Source: Leifsonia sp. NPDC080035 | Lineage (GTDB): Bacteria; Actinomycetota; Actinomycetes; Actinomycetales; Microbacteriaceae | DNA length: 64,000 bases | Direction of reading: 5' to 3' | NCBI RefSeq assembly: GCF_040050925.1 | Contig: NZ_CP157390.1 | Coordinates: forward strand, 1,054,001-1,118,000 | In this document: piece after piece, positions 34,083 to 41,961 of the stretch | Layout: every line of letters begins with the position of its first letter | Numbering within the stretch: position 1 is the stretch's first letter | Notes under the pieces: model-generated | The model's database searches: none | What the model saw: only the letters and a program-made list of their open reading frames with translations | Told to the model about the DNA's origin: nothing | Position numbers and translations under genes: made by a program

Positions 34083-34786
34083 CGGGTCACCGCCTCGTCG
34101 ACGATGCGGCCGTCGGCCAGGCGCACGACGCGGGCGCAGCGGGCGGCGACGTCCTCGTCGTGCGTGACGACGACGAGCGAGCGGCCGCGGCCCGTGGTGG
34201 AGGCGATCAGCGCATCCATCACCTCCGCCGAGGTGTGCGAGTCGAGCGCGCCCGTCGGCTCGTCGGCGAAGACGACGGCCGCGCCGGTCACCTGGGCGCG
34301 GGCGATCGCGACGCGCTGGGCCTGCCCGCCGGAGAGCTGGCCGATGCGCCGCTGCTCGAAACCGGCGAGCCCGAGGGCAGCCAGCCAGGAGGCGGCGTTC
34401 TGCTCGGCGGCGGTGCGCGGGATGCCGGAGAGCATCAGCGGAAGCGCCACGTTCTCGACCGCGGTCAGCTCGGGCAGCAGCAGGCGCTGCTGGAAGACGA
34501 ACCCGAACGCCTCCCGGCGCAGTCGCGAGCGCTCGGACTCGCCGAGCGCGGTGACGTCGACAGGCCCGGCCGCGGTGGCGAGACCGACGCTTCCCGCCTC
34601 GGGCCGGACGATGCCGGCGAGGCAGTGCAGGAGCGTCGTCTTCCCGGAGCCCGACGCGCCCATGATCGCGACCGACTCGCCGGGGGCGACGCGGAAGTCG
34701 ACGCCGGCGAGGGCGATCGCGGCGCCGTAGGACTTGTGGAGAGCCGAGGCCCACAGGGCGGGCGGGGCGGGAGGCGTTGTGGTCAT
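34079..34786 (-). CDS. ABC transporter ATP-binding protein (LolD/MacB type)
   Basis: 235 aa. Walker A GASGSGKTT, Q-loop FVFQQRLLLPELT, signature LSGGQAQRVAIARA, Walker B VVFADEPTGALD, and the switch His in VTHDEDVA. ATG 34786 is chosen over an upstream in-frame start because AGGCTGGA lies just before it. First gene of the exporter operon. Confidence 0.9.
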   Translation of the reverse strand: MTTTPPAPPALWASALHKSYGAAIALAGVDFRVAPGESVAIMGASGSGKTTLLHCLAGIVRPEAGSVGLATAAGPVDVTALGESERSRLRREAFGFVFQQRLLLPELTAVENVALPLMLSGIPRTAAEQNAASWLAALGLAGFEQRRIGQLSGGQAQRVAIARAQVTGAAVVFADEPTGALDSHTSAEVMDALIASTTGRGRSLVVVTHDEDVAARCARVVRLADGRIVDEAVTR

Positions 34787-35012
34787 GCATCCAGCCTGTC
34801 CGGCCGCCTTGGGGGGCACATCCGCCGGGAGGGTCATCCTGGGCGCGCTGCGTCATCCGCGCGATGTCATGCCCGGGTACGACACGGGCTTGCGCGATGC
34901 GAAGGTCCTCGCCGTCACGCCCGAGGGCGAGCGCGCGGCCGTCGCGGCCATCGCCTCTGTCGAGCAGGCCGACCGCTAGCGCGTCCCGGCCGCGCCGCTC
35001 CCGCCTCCCTCA

Positions 35013-35078
35013 CCATCCGTCCCGGATTTCTTCCCGCGACACGCCGCGTCTGAGCGTGCACAACTCCGGAGCGGATGG
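35013..35078. repeat. Long inverted repeat, type 2 (copy H)
   Basis: Left arm CCATCCGTCCCGGATTTCTT, right arm ACAACTCCGGAGCGGATGG, with several mismatches and a GC-rich loop. Its right arm matches the left arm of the element at 29996 (CCGGAGTTGT read inverted). It is between the ABC exporter operon and the Eis-like gene (divergent). Confidence 0.7.
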
Positions 35079-35130
35079 CGGGGAACGCGGGCCTGTGCGG
35101 GTGGCGCGCCCTGTCGATACGGTGGAGGGC

Positions 35131-36411
35131 ATGAGCGAGACCTTCCTGACCGCACCCGTCGACGACCGCTCCGCCCGCGACCTGGCCGCATCCGGCCTCC
35201 GCCTCGCGCTGGTGGACACCGCCGACAGCGCCGCGTTCGACGCGTGGATCGCCGCCGACTTCCGCGGCTTCCACAGCGAGCGCCCGACGCCGGAGGTGCT
35301 GGAGGAGGCGCGCGGCTTCCTCGCCGACCGGCGGACGACGGCGGTCTACGACGATCCCGCGACCTCGCCGGTGGGCACGGTGAACTCGTGGGTCGCGCCG
35401 CTGACGGTGCCGGGCGGGGAGCAGGTGGGCGCGTGGGCGATCAGCTCCGTGACCGTCGCACCGACGCACCGCCGCCGCGGGATCGCCACCGCCCTGCTCG
35501 GGTCAGAGCTGCGCACGGCGGACCGGCTGGGTGTGCCGCTCGCGATTCTGACCGTGTCGGAGTCGGTGATCTACGGACGCTGGGGCTTCGGCCCGGCGAC
35601 GTTCGCCGGCGAGTGGCGCGTCGACACCAAGCGCGTCCGCTGGGCCGGGGCGGACACCCCCGGCCGGCTCGCGTTCACCGAGCCGGACGAGTACCGCGCG
35701 ACCGCGACGGCGGTCCTGGATCGCGTGATGGCCGGGCGACCGGGCGAGATCGCGCTGAGCCCGTACCTGGCCGAGCGCCTGATCGGGCCGCTCAAGGGCA
35801 GCGAGGACCCCAACCGCTACCGCCTCGTCCGCTACGACTCGGTCGACGGCGAGCCGGAGGGCTTCGTCAGCTACATCGTGAAGGGGAACGACGACTTCAC
35901 CAAGCACTCGGTCGAGGTGGTATACCTCGCCGCAGCGACGGACGCGGCGCTGCTCGCGCTCTGGCGGTTCCTGCTGGAGCTGGACCTCGTCGCCGAGGTC
36001 CGCGCCTACACTCGCGGCGTCGACGAGCCGCTGCCCGCGCTCGTCTCCGACGTGCGCGGCGCGAAGCTCGCGAGCGTCGAGGACCACCTCTGGGTGCGCA
36101 TCCTGGATGTGCCCGCCGCCCTCACCGCCCGGCGTTACGAGCGCGACGGCGAGCTCGTGCTCGACGTGATCGACGACCTCGGCTTCGCAGCCGGCCGGTT
36201 CCGGCTGCGGGTGGCCGACGGCGCGGCGACCGTGGAGGCGACGGATGCGGAGGCCGACGTCAGCCTCCCCATCGCCTCGCTCGGAAGCGTGTACCTCGGG
36301 CACGCCACCGCGCCCGGCCTTGCGCTGGCCGGCCGGATCACCGGCGACGCCGACGCTCTCGACCGCCTCTTCCGCACCGCGACCCCGCCCCGGCTCAGCA
36401 CCTGGTTCTGA
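35131..36411 (+). CDS. Eis-like GNAT N-acetyltransferase
   Basis: 426 aa. N-terminal GNAT domain with the acetyl-CoA loop VTVAPTHRRRGIATALL (about 110-130), a tyrosine in VIYGRWGFGPA corresponding to the general acid of Mycobacterium Eis, a second GNAT-like domain, and a C-terminal sterol-carrier-like part. The chain ends in Phe426; in Eis the terminal Phe carboxylate is the catalytic base. Eis acetylates aminoglycosides and other amines. Whether this protein does is unknown. ATG 35131 with GGTGGAGGGC upstream. Confidence 0.88.
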   Translation: MSETFLTAPVDDRSARDLAASGLRLALVDTADSAAFDAWIAADFRGFHSERPTPEVLEEARGFLADRRTTAVYDDPATSPVGTVNSWVAPLTVPGGEQVGAWAISSVTVAPTHRRRGIATALLGSELRTADRLGVPLAILTVSESVIYGRWGFGPATFAGEWRVDTKRVRWAGADTPGRLAFTEPDEYRATATAVLDRVMAGRPGEIALSPYLAERLIGPLKGSEDPNRYRLVRYDSVDGEPEGFVSYIVKGNDDFTKHSVEVVYLAAATDAALLALWRFLLELDLVAEVRAYTRGVDEPLPALVSDVRGAKLASVEDHLWVRILDVPAALTARRYERDGELVLDVIDDLGFAAGRFRLRVADGAATVEATDAEADVSLPIASLGSVYLGHATAPGLALAGRITGDADALDRLFRTATPPRLSTWF

Positions 36412-36422
36412 GCGGGAAGCGC

Positions 36423-37709
36423 TCAGTCGATCAGGTCGTGGCGCACGACGATCTCGTCGCGCGCGGGGCCGACGCCGATCGCCGAGATGCGAGCACCGGA
36501 CATCCCCTCGAGGGCGAGCACGTAGTCCTGCGCGTTCTTCGGGAGGTCCTCGAACGTGCGGGCGCCGCTGATGTCCTCGGTCCAGCCGGGGAACTCCTCG
36601 TAGATCGGGGTGGCGTGATGGAAGTCGCTCTGCGAGGCGGGCACCTCGTCGTGGCGCACGCCGTCCACGTCGTACGCGACGCAGACCGGGATGCGCTCGA
36701 TGCCGGTCAGCGTGTCCAGCTTCGTGAGCACGAAGTCGGTCACGCCGTTGATGCGTGCCGTGTAGCGGGCGACCGGGGCGTCGTACCAGCCGGTGCGGCG
36801 CGGACGGCCCGTGGTGGTGCCGAACTCGAAGCCGCGCTCGCGCAGGAAGTCGCCCCACTCGTCGAACAGCTCGGTCGGGAACGGACCGGCGCCGACGCGG
36901 GTCGTGTACGCCTTGACGATGCCGATCACCCGGTCGATACGGTTCGGGCCGATGCCCGACCCCGTGGCCGCGCCGCCCGCGGTGGAGCTGGAGGACGTGA
37001 CGAACGGGTACGTGCCGTGGTCCACATCCAGCATGGTCGCCTGGCCGCCCTCGAACAGCACGTACTTGCCGTCCTGCAGCGCCTCGTGCAGCAGCAGCGA
37101 GGAGTCGACCACCATCGGGCGCAGCCGCTCTGCGTAGCTCAGCAGGTCGTCGACGATCTCGTCGACGCCGATCGCGCGGCGGTTGTAGACCTTCACCAGC
37201 AGGTGGTTCTTCTGGTCGAGGGCGCCCTCGACCTTCTGGCGCAGGATGTTCTCGTCGAAGAGGTCCTGGATGCGGATGCCGACGCGGTTGATCTTGTCCG
37301 CGTAGGTCGGTCCGATTCCGCGTCCGGTGGTGCCGATCTGGCGCTTGCCGAGGAAGCGCTCGGTCACCTTGTCGATGGTCCGGTGGTACTGCGTGATGAC
37401 GTGCGCGTTGGAGCTGACCTTGAGGCGGGAGACGTCCACACCCCGAGCGATCAGACCGTCCAGCTCCTGGAAGAGCACCTCGAGGTCGACCACGACGCCG
37501 TTCGCGATGACCGGCACGACGCCGTCGGTCAGGATGCCGGACGGCAGCAGGTGCAGCGCGTACTTCTCGTTTCCGACGACCACCGTGTGGCCGGCGTTGT
37601 TGCCGCCGTTGAACTTGACGACGTAGTCGATGCGGCTGCCGAGGAGGTCGGTGGCTTTTCCTTTGCCTTCGTCGCCCCACTGGGCGCCGATGATCACGAT
37701 CGCGGGCAC
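36423..37709 (-). CDS. purA: Adenylosuccinate synthetase
   Basis: 428-aa GTP-dependent enzyme making adenylosuccinate from IMP and aspartate. The start GAQWGDEGKGKATDLLG is the catalytic Asp/P-loop, GGNNAGHT holds the catalytic His, QIGTTGRGIGPTYADK and the C-terminal TTTGRPRRTGW are family signatures. GTG 37709 is chosen (VPAIVIIGAQ), with GAGAGG upstream. The third purine locus in the window, unlinked to purSQ and purL. Confidence 0.96.
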   Translation of the reverse strand: MPAIVIIGAQWGDEGKGKATDLLGSRIDYVVKFNGGNNAGHTVVVGNEKYALHLLPSGILTDGVVPVIANGVVVDLEVLFQELDGLIARGVDVSRLKVSSNAHVITQYHRTIDKVTERFLGKRQIGTTGRGIGPTYADKINRVGIRIQDLFDENILRQKVEGALDQKNHLLVKVYNRRAIGVDEIVDDLLSYAERLRPMVVDSSLLLHEALQDGKYVLFEGGQATMLDVDHGTYPFVTSSSSTAGGAATGSGIGPNRIDRVIGIVKAYTTRVGAGPFPTELFDEWGDFLRERGFEFGTTTGRPRRTGWYDAPVARYTARINGVTDFVLTKLDTLTGIERIPVCVAYDVDGVRHDEVPASQSDFHHATPIYEEFPGWTEDISGARTFEDLPKNAQDYVLALEGMSGARISAIGVGPARDEIVVRHDLID

Positions 37710-37817
37710 GTTTTCGGTCCTCTCGATGGATGGATCGCGCCGGCGCCACGCGGACGACCGTCGCACTCGATCCTATCGCGACCCGTTCGGGGGTTTCCCG
37801 GGCGGGCCGATGACCGA

Positions 37818-37837
37818 GCTTCCACGCACGCGGAAGC
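37818..37837 (-). terminator. Hairpin after the antitoxin gene
   Basis: GGCTTCC with GGAAGC in the minus-strand transcript just beyond the antitoxin stop, small 8-nt loop. Weak U-tract. Confidence 0.45.
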
Positions 37838-37838
37838 C

Positions 37839-38198
37839 CTAGGCGCTCAAACGGTGGCGCTCGACGTATTCGTCGATCGCTGCCCGAATCACGTCCGACG
37901 TGGATTTGCTGCGCGTCTCCACCCTCAGCCGCTCGAGATCCCGCTTTCGTGCCGCCGAGATCCGCACCTGGATCATCGGCGATGCTGTGCCCTTTTCGCC
38001 CTCCGAGTCGACCCGGGGGCGCCCGACCCGTCGCTCGACTGCCTCGGGGCTGCCGAGCGCCTCAAGCAGGAGCTGCTCGCCCAGCGCTGCCGCATCGGCG
38101 CCGTGCGCGCTCTCACCCGTCTCGCTGACGCCGTCGGCGCGTTCCTCGATCGAAGCCATCGCCTCGTACCGCCGCTGCTCCTTCTTCGAGAGGGTCAT
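37839..38198 (-). CDS. Putative antitoxin with C-terminal ribbon-helix-helix-like segment
   Basis: 119 aa. The N-terminal part is Glu/Ala-rich. Residues about 70-119 (MIQVRISAARKRDLERLRVE, then KSTSDVIRAAIDEYVERH) have the RHH/CopG pattern of DNA-binding antitoxins. ATG 38198 overlaps the upstream gene's stop (ATGA), the usual coupling in toxin-antitoxin operons. Here the toxin-like gene comes first, the order seen with some RHH antitoxins. Confidence 0.7.
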   Translation of the reverse strand: MTLSKKEQRRYEAMASIEERADGVSETGESAHGADAAALGEQLLLEALGSPEAVERRVGRPRVDSEGEKGTASPMIQVRISAARKRDLERLRVETRSKSTSDVIRAAIDEYVERHRLSA

Positions 38199-38473
38199 CC
38201 CTTCTCCTCCTCCATCTGCCGCCGATAGTACGAGCCCAGGGGCATGGCGTGAAACACGACGAACCCGCCGGCAACCATCTCGATCAGCACCTCGATCAAT
38301 CTGTCGGTTTGCGCGTGCTCCGGTCCGACGAACACCCGACGTGGACGGTCCGGCAGTCCCGAGTCGGTCACCTTGACCCGGGTGCTCGTATAGACGGCGT
38401 TGCGGATCGCGTGCAGCGCGTCGCGTTCCTCGATGCCGTGCTTGTGGGCACTGTCGGTGAAGTCGATCCCCAT
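38195..38473 (-). CDS. Putative type II toxin, small RelE/BrnT-like protein
   Basis: 92 aa, beginning GIDFTDSAHKHGIEERDAL and with a basic end YYRRQMEEEKG. The FTDSAHKHGI opening and the RVFVGPEHAQTDRLIEVLIE core fit a family in actinobacteria that sits next to RHH genes, and the fold prediction by eye is alpha-beta like BrnT. Toxicity is not shown. It shares a promoter gap with the divergent tetR gene. Confidence 0.55.
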   Translation of the reverse strand: MGIDFTDSAHKHGIEERDALHAIRNAVYTSTRVKVTDSGLPDRPRRVFVGPEHAQTDRLIEVLIEMVAGGFVVFHAMPLGSYYRRQMEEEKG

Positions 38474-38501
38474 TACGCAATGCTAGGGCGAACCTACTCT
38501 T

Positions 38502-38519
38502 TTGCACGACAAAATGCAA
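38502..38519. promoter_or_regulatory. TTGCA-N8-TGCAA operator-like site
   Basis: TTGCACGACAAAATGCAA, 29 bp upstream of the toxin-like start. Shares half-sites with the site at 38553. Confidence 0.5.
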
Positions 38520-38552
38520 GCCTTCGACTCCGCTACCAACGACTCCACTAAG

Positions 38553-38570
38553 TTGCACAGTAGTGTGCAA
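38553..38570. promoter_or_regulatory. TTGCACA-N4-TGTGCAA operator
   Basis: An 18-bp perfect palindrome TTGCACAGTAGTGTGCAA, 19 nt before the tetR ATG. Size and position are typical of TetR autoregulation. Confidence 0.7.
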
Positions 38571-38588
38571 GAAGAGTAGACTGACGGC

Positions 38589-39233
38589 ATGTCCGCAGCC
38601 CCTTCCACCCGCGCTCCCCGGCGTGACGCCACCGCGAACAGGGAGGCGATCCTCGCAGCGGCAGCGGCAGCGCTCAACGAGGACATCGACACCTCCCTCG
38701 AAGCGATCGCCGCCCGCGCCGGGCTCAGCCGCCGCGCGGTGTACGGCCACTTCGCGTCCCGCGACGACTTGCTGATCGACGTGTTCACGCGGGGCGCCGC
38801 CCGCCTCGCGGCACTGCTCGACCCGGTCTCGCATCCCGATGCGCGCGTCGAGATCGCGCTCTTCGGCGCGACCCTCTGGGCCGAGGTCGAGCACATCAGG
38901 GTCAGCGCGGCGCTCGCCGTCCGCGGCCCGCACCGCGAGCTGGTCGGCACCGCGCTCGACCCCGCGCGCGAGCGGCTGCGCACCACCGTCCAGCGCGGGA
39001 TGGCCGACGGCACGATCCGCACGGACCTGGACAGGGAAACCGTCACCCGCCTGATCGAGAATGCCGCGGTCTCGGTGCTGGACGAGGCGACGCGGGCGCA
39101 GCTCTCGCCCGCGACCGGTCACCGGCTGGTGATGCTGGCCGGGCTCTCCGCCGCCGGCCTCGGCTGGCGCGAGGCCGGCGAACTGATCGACGCGACGCCC
39201 GAGCTGGCGTTCGGAGAGGTGCAGAACCGATGA
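38589..39233 (+). CDS. TetR-family regulator
   Basis: 214 aa. N-terminal helix-turn-helix DTSLEAIAARAGLSRRAVYGHFASRDDLL (residues about 35-65, split here into its parts EAIAARAGLS and RRAVYGHFAS). The remaining helices are a ligand pocket. Start of a three-gene operon with the pseudo-ABC protein (ATGA overlap) and YhgE. It likely represses this operon through the palindromes upstream. Confidence 0.88.
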   Translation: MSAAPSTRAPRRDATANREAILAAAAAALNEDIDTSLEAIAARAGLSRRAVYGHFASRDDLLIDVFTRGAARLAALLDPVSHPDARVEIALFGATLWAEVEHIRVSAALAVRGPHRELVGTALDPARERLRTTVQRGMADGTIRTDLDRETVTRLIENAAVSVLDEATRAQLSPATGHRLVMLAGLSAAGLGWREAGELIDATPELAFGEVQNR

Positions 39234-39922
39234 GGATCGTGCTGGATTCCGTGGCGAAGGGTGCGCGCAACGCGGCCCTCCCGCCGACGACCGCCGCGTT
39301 CCAGAGCGGTCAGGCCGCGCTCGCGCGCGCCGAGACCGAGCAGCGGCCGACCGTTCTCGGGTTGATCGCCTCCGGCCGGATGCGGCCGGACGCCGGCGTC
39401 GTCACGATCGACGGCGAGACCGACTACTCCGCGATGCGCAAGCGGATCGCCCTCATCGACGCCCCCGACGTCTGCGAGCCCGCGCCCGATGTCACGGTGG
39501 CGGGCATCGTCGCGGAGGAGCTCATGTTCGCCGGGCGCGCCTCCAACCCCATCGCGGTCGGCCGCCGGCTCACCGAGCTCGGCGCCGCCGAGTACTCGCG
39601 GTGGGCGATCGGCACGGTTCCGCCGACGGTCCGCATCCGGCTGTTCAGCGAGCTCGCCCTGATGCGGAAGGGCGTGGAGGGACTCGTCATCGTCTCCCCC
39701 GACCGTCACGGCGGCGACCCGGTCGAGTGGTGGCGATTCGCCCGCGAGCTCGCGGGCCGCGGCATCGCCGTGCTGGTCGTCGCGGGCGATGCGTCCGCGG
39801 CCGCCATCGCCGCAGCATCCCTCGTCGAGCGGCTCGACGAGACAAACCCCCAGACATTCGACGAGGACCCGGGCCGGGACGACACCGACGATCTCCCGGA
39901 CCTGATCGTGGAGAAGGCATGA
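39230..39922 (+). CDS. Degenerate ABC-ATPase-like protein lacking a P-loop
   Basis: 230 aa. Aligned by eye to ABC ATPases, the expected Walker A position reads ARAETEQRPTVLGLIASGRM with no GxxGxGKS. The signature LSGGQ is replaced by VPPTVRIRLFSEL, and the Walker B-like VEGLVIVSPDRHG has no catalytic Glu. It overlaps both tetR and yhgE (ATGA), so it is probably a structural partner of the YhgE membrane protein and not an active ATPase. Confidence 0.7.
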   Translation: MRIVLDSVAKGARNAALPPTTAAFQSGQAALARAETEQRPTVLGLIASGRMRPDAGVVTIDGETDYSAMRKRIALIDAPDVCEPAPDVTVAGIVAEELMFAGRASNPIAVGRRLTELGAAEYSRWAIGTVPPTVRIRLFSELALMRKGVEGLVIVSPDRHGGDPVEWWRFARELAGRGIAVLVVAGDASAAAIAAASLVERLDETNPQTFDEDPGRDDTDDLPDLIVEKA

Positions 39923-41859
39923 AGATCCCCCAGATGATCGCGGCGGAGTTCCGCCGCCTGACCGCCAGCCCCATGTCCATCGTGGCGCTGATCGCCCTGA
40001 TGTGCGTGCCCGTGCTCTACGGCGGCCTGTACCTGTGGGCGAACCAGAACCCGTACGCGAACCTCGACCGCATCCCCGCGGCCATCGTGGTGGACGATAC
40101 CGGCGCGGACGTCGACGGCAAGACCGTCAACTACGGCGACCAGGTGGCCGACCAGCTGATCGAGGACGGCTCCTTCCAGTGGCATCGCGTCGCCGCCGGC
40201 TCCGCCACGAGCGGCGTCGACGACTCGAAGTACGACTTCAGCATCACCTTCCCGTCCGACTTCTCGTCGGCGCTGGCCTCCGCCTCCGGGAAGAGCCCGC
40301 ACCGCGCCGTCGTGACGCTGACCACCAACGACACCAACAGCTACCTCGCCTCGACGATCGGCACGCAGGCCGCGGAGAAGATCCGCACCTCCATCGTCAA
40401 GCAGGTGAACGAGGAGGCCGCGCAGCAGTTCCTGGTCGGGCTAGCCGACATCCGGTCCAACCTCGTGAAGGCCGTGGACGGCGCCGACAAGCTCGTCGAC
40501 GGCGCGGCGTCGGCGCAGTCCGGCGCGTCCCAGCTCGCCGACGGCATCGCGAGCGCGCAGACCGGCGCGACCCAGCTCGCGGACGGTAACGCCCAGCTCG
40601 CCAGCGGCTCCCAGCAGCTGGCGAGCAAGCTCGGCGAGCTCTCCGCGGGCGCGCAGCAGGTGAGCGACGGGGCGGCGAAGGTCGCCGCCGGGAACGACCA
40701 GCTCGCCGGCAAGGCGAACGAGGCGGGTTACGCGGCGGCGAAGCTGGCGGCGGACGCCCCCGCCGCGGGCCAGAAGCTGATCGACGATCTGAAGGCGCGC
40801 GGCGACGTCGACCCGACGGTCATCGACCGCGTCCAGGCCGCCGTCACGGACATCGACACGGTCGTCCAGAAGGGCAACGGCGACATCCAGACGGCGGTCG
40901 GCCAGGTGAATCAGCTCGCCGCCGGCGCCGATCAGGTGGCCTCCGGCGCCGCTCAGGTCGCCGACGGATCGCAGCAGGCGCAGTCCGGCGCCTCCCAGCT
41001 CGCCTCCGGCGCCGCGACGGCCGCGACCGGCTCCGCCCAGCTGCGGGACGGCCTCGGCACTCTGCACGACGGCAGCACGAAGCTGCGCGACGGCCTCACG
41101 ACGCTGCACGACGGCACGGCGCAGCTCCGCGACGGGCTCACGGACGGCGTCGCGAAGATCCCCGACAACTCCCCCGCGCTGCAGAAGAAGCAGGCGTCGA
41201 CCATCGCCGACCCGGTGAACCTGAAGAACGACTCCATCACGTCGGCGGGCACCTACGGCGCCGGCCTCGCGCCGTTCTTCGTGGCCCTCGCCGGCTGGAT
41301 CGGCATCTACGCGCTCTTCCTGATCGTGAAGCCGGTGTCCCGCCGCGCCATCACCGCGCTGCACTCGCCGGTGAAGATCACGCTCGCCGGCTGGCTGACC
41401 CCTGGCCTGCTCGGCGCGGTCCAGATGATCGGCCTGTTCGCGATCGTCTCCGGCGCGCTCGGCTTCGGCATCCACAACCCGCTCGGGATGTACGGGCTGA
41501 TGGCGCTGGCGTCGGTGACGTTCGCGGCGATCATCCTCGCGCTGAACGTCTGGCTCGGCAGCGTCGGGCAGTTCCTCGGGCTCGTGCTCATGGTGCTGCA
41601 GCTGGTGACCGCGGGCGGCACGTTCCCCTGGCAGACGCTGCCGGGACCGCTGGCGTCGCTGCACCACGTGCTGCCGATGTCGTACGCGGTCGACGGCATC
41701 CGACAGCTCATGTACGGCGGCAACCCGGCAACGGCCTGGGCGGACGCGGGCGTGCTTGCGCTGTGGATGCTGATCGCACTCCTCGTGGCGGCGATCGGGG
41801 TGACGCGGATGACGCACTTCCGCACCCTCCGCGACCTGCGCCCGTCCCTGATCGGCTGA
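39919..41859 (+). CDS. YhgE/Pip domain membrane protein
   Basis: 646 aa. One N-terminal helix (VALIALMCVPVLYGGLYLWA), a long outside domain (about 50-460) with repeats of the type QLADGxAQ/QLASGxxQ giving a heptad-like helical stalk, then about five C-terminal helices. The ending GGTFPWQTLPGPLASLHHVL is typical. Related proteins include phage-infection protein and EsaA of type VII secretion. Function in actinobacteria is not clear. Third gene of the tetR operon. Confidence 0.88.
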   Translation: MKIPQMIAAEFRRLTASPMSIVALIALMCVPVLYGGLYLWANQNPYANLDRIPAAIVVDDTGADVDGKTVNYGDQVADQLIEDGSFQWHRVAAGSATSGVDDSKYDFSITFPSDFSSALASASGKSPHRAVVTLTTNDTNSYLASTIGTQAAEKIRTSIVKQVNEEAAQQFLVGLADIRSNLVKAVDGADKLVDGAASAQSGASQLADGIASAQTGATQLADGNAQLASGSQQLASKLGELSAGAQQVSDGAAKVAAGNDQLAGKANEAGYAAAKLAADAPAAGQKLIDDLKARGDVDPTVIDRVQAAVTDIDTVVQKGNGDIQTAVGQVNQLAAGADQVASGAAQVADGSQQAQSGASQLASGAATAATGSAQLRDGLGTLHDGSTKLRDGLTTLHDGTAQLRDGLTDGVAKIPDNSPALQKKQASTIADPVNLKNDSITSAGTYGAGLAPFFVALAGWIGIYALFLIVKPVSRRAITALHSPVKITLAGWLTPGLLGAVQMIGLFAIVSGALGFGIHNPLGMYGLMALASVTFAAIILALNVWLGSVGQFLGLVLMVLQLVTAGGTFPWQTLPGPLASLHHVLPMSYAVDGIRQLMYGGNPATAWADAGVLALWMLIALLVAAIGVTRMTHFRTLRDLRPSLIG

Positions 41860-41870
41860 CCCGCATCCCG

Positions 41871-41936
41871 CCCCGCGGGTACGCAGAAGGTCGCGCGAAA
41901 CATGCGAGTACGCGGATCGTCCGCGTACTCGCATGA
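41871..41936. repeat. Tripartite GAGTACG palindromic repeat, copy D
   Basis: Arm 1 CGGGTACGCAGAAGG, spacer TCGCGCGAAA, then a perfect 16-bp hairpin: CATGCGAGTACGCGGA (41901-41916), loop tcg, TCCGCGTACTCGCATG (41920-41935). The best-preserved palindrome of the family. Between two plus-strand genes. Confidence 0.9.
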
Positions 41937-41961
41937 CGGGGGCTGACGCTAGGCTCGCGGC

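Noticed and set aside
34869..34979. Possible 36-aa gene starting MPGYDTGLRDAKVLAVTP
   Set aside because: Composition looks natural, but there is no ribosome site or recognisable family, and longer versions overlap the divergent ATPase start. It could be real but cannot be supported.
35244..38228. A 994-residue open frame across the Eis-like gene, purA and the antitoxin
   Set aside because: It runs across three genes, two of them antisense; composition is Arg/His/Val-rich and typical of high-GC shadow frames.
40490..41150. Many similar short repeats, considered as a DNA repeat array
   Set aside because: They encode the Gln/Leu/Ala/Gly stalk repeats of YhgE and keep frame; protein-level repeats explain them.
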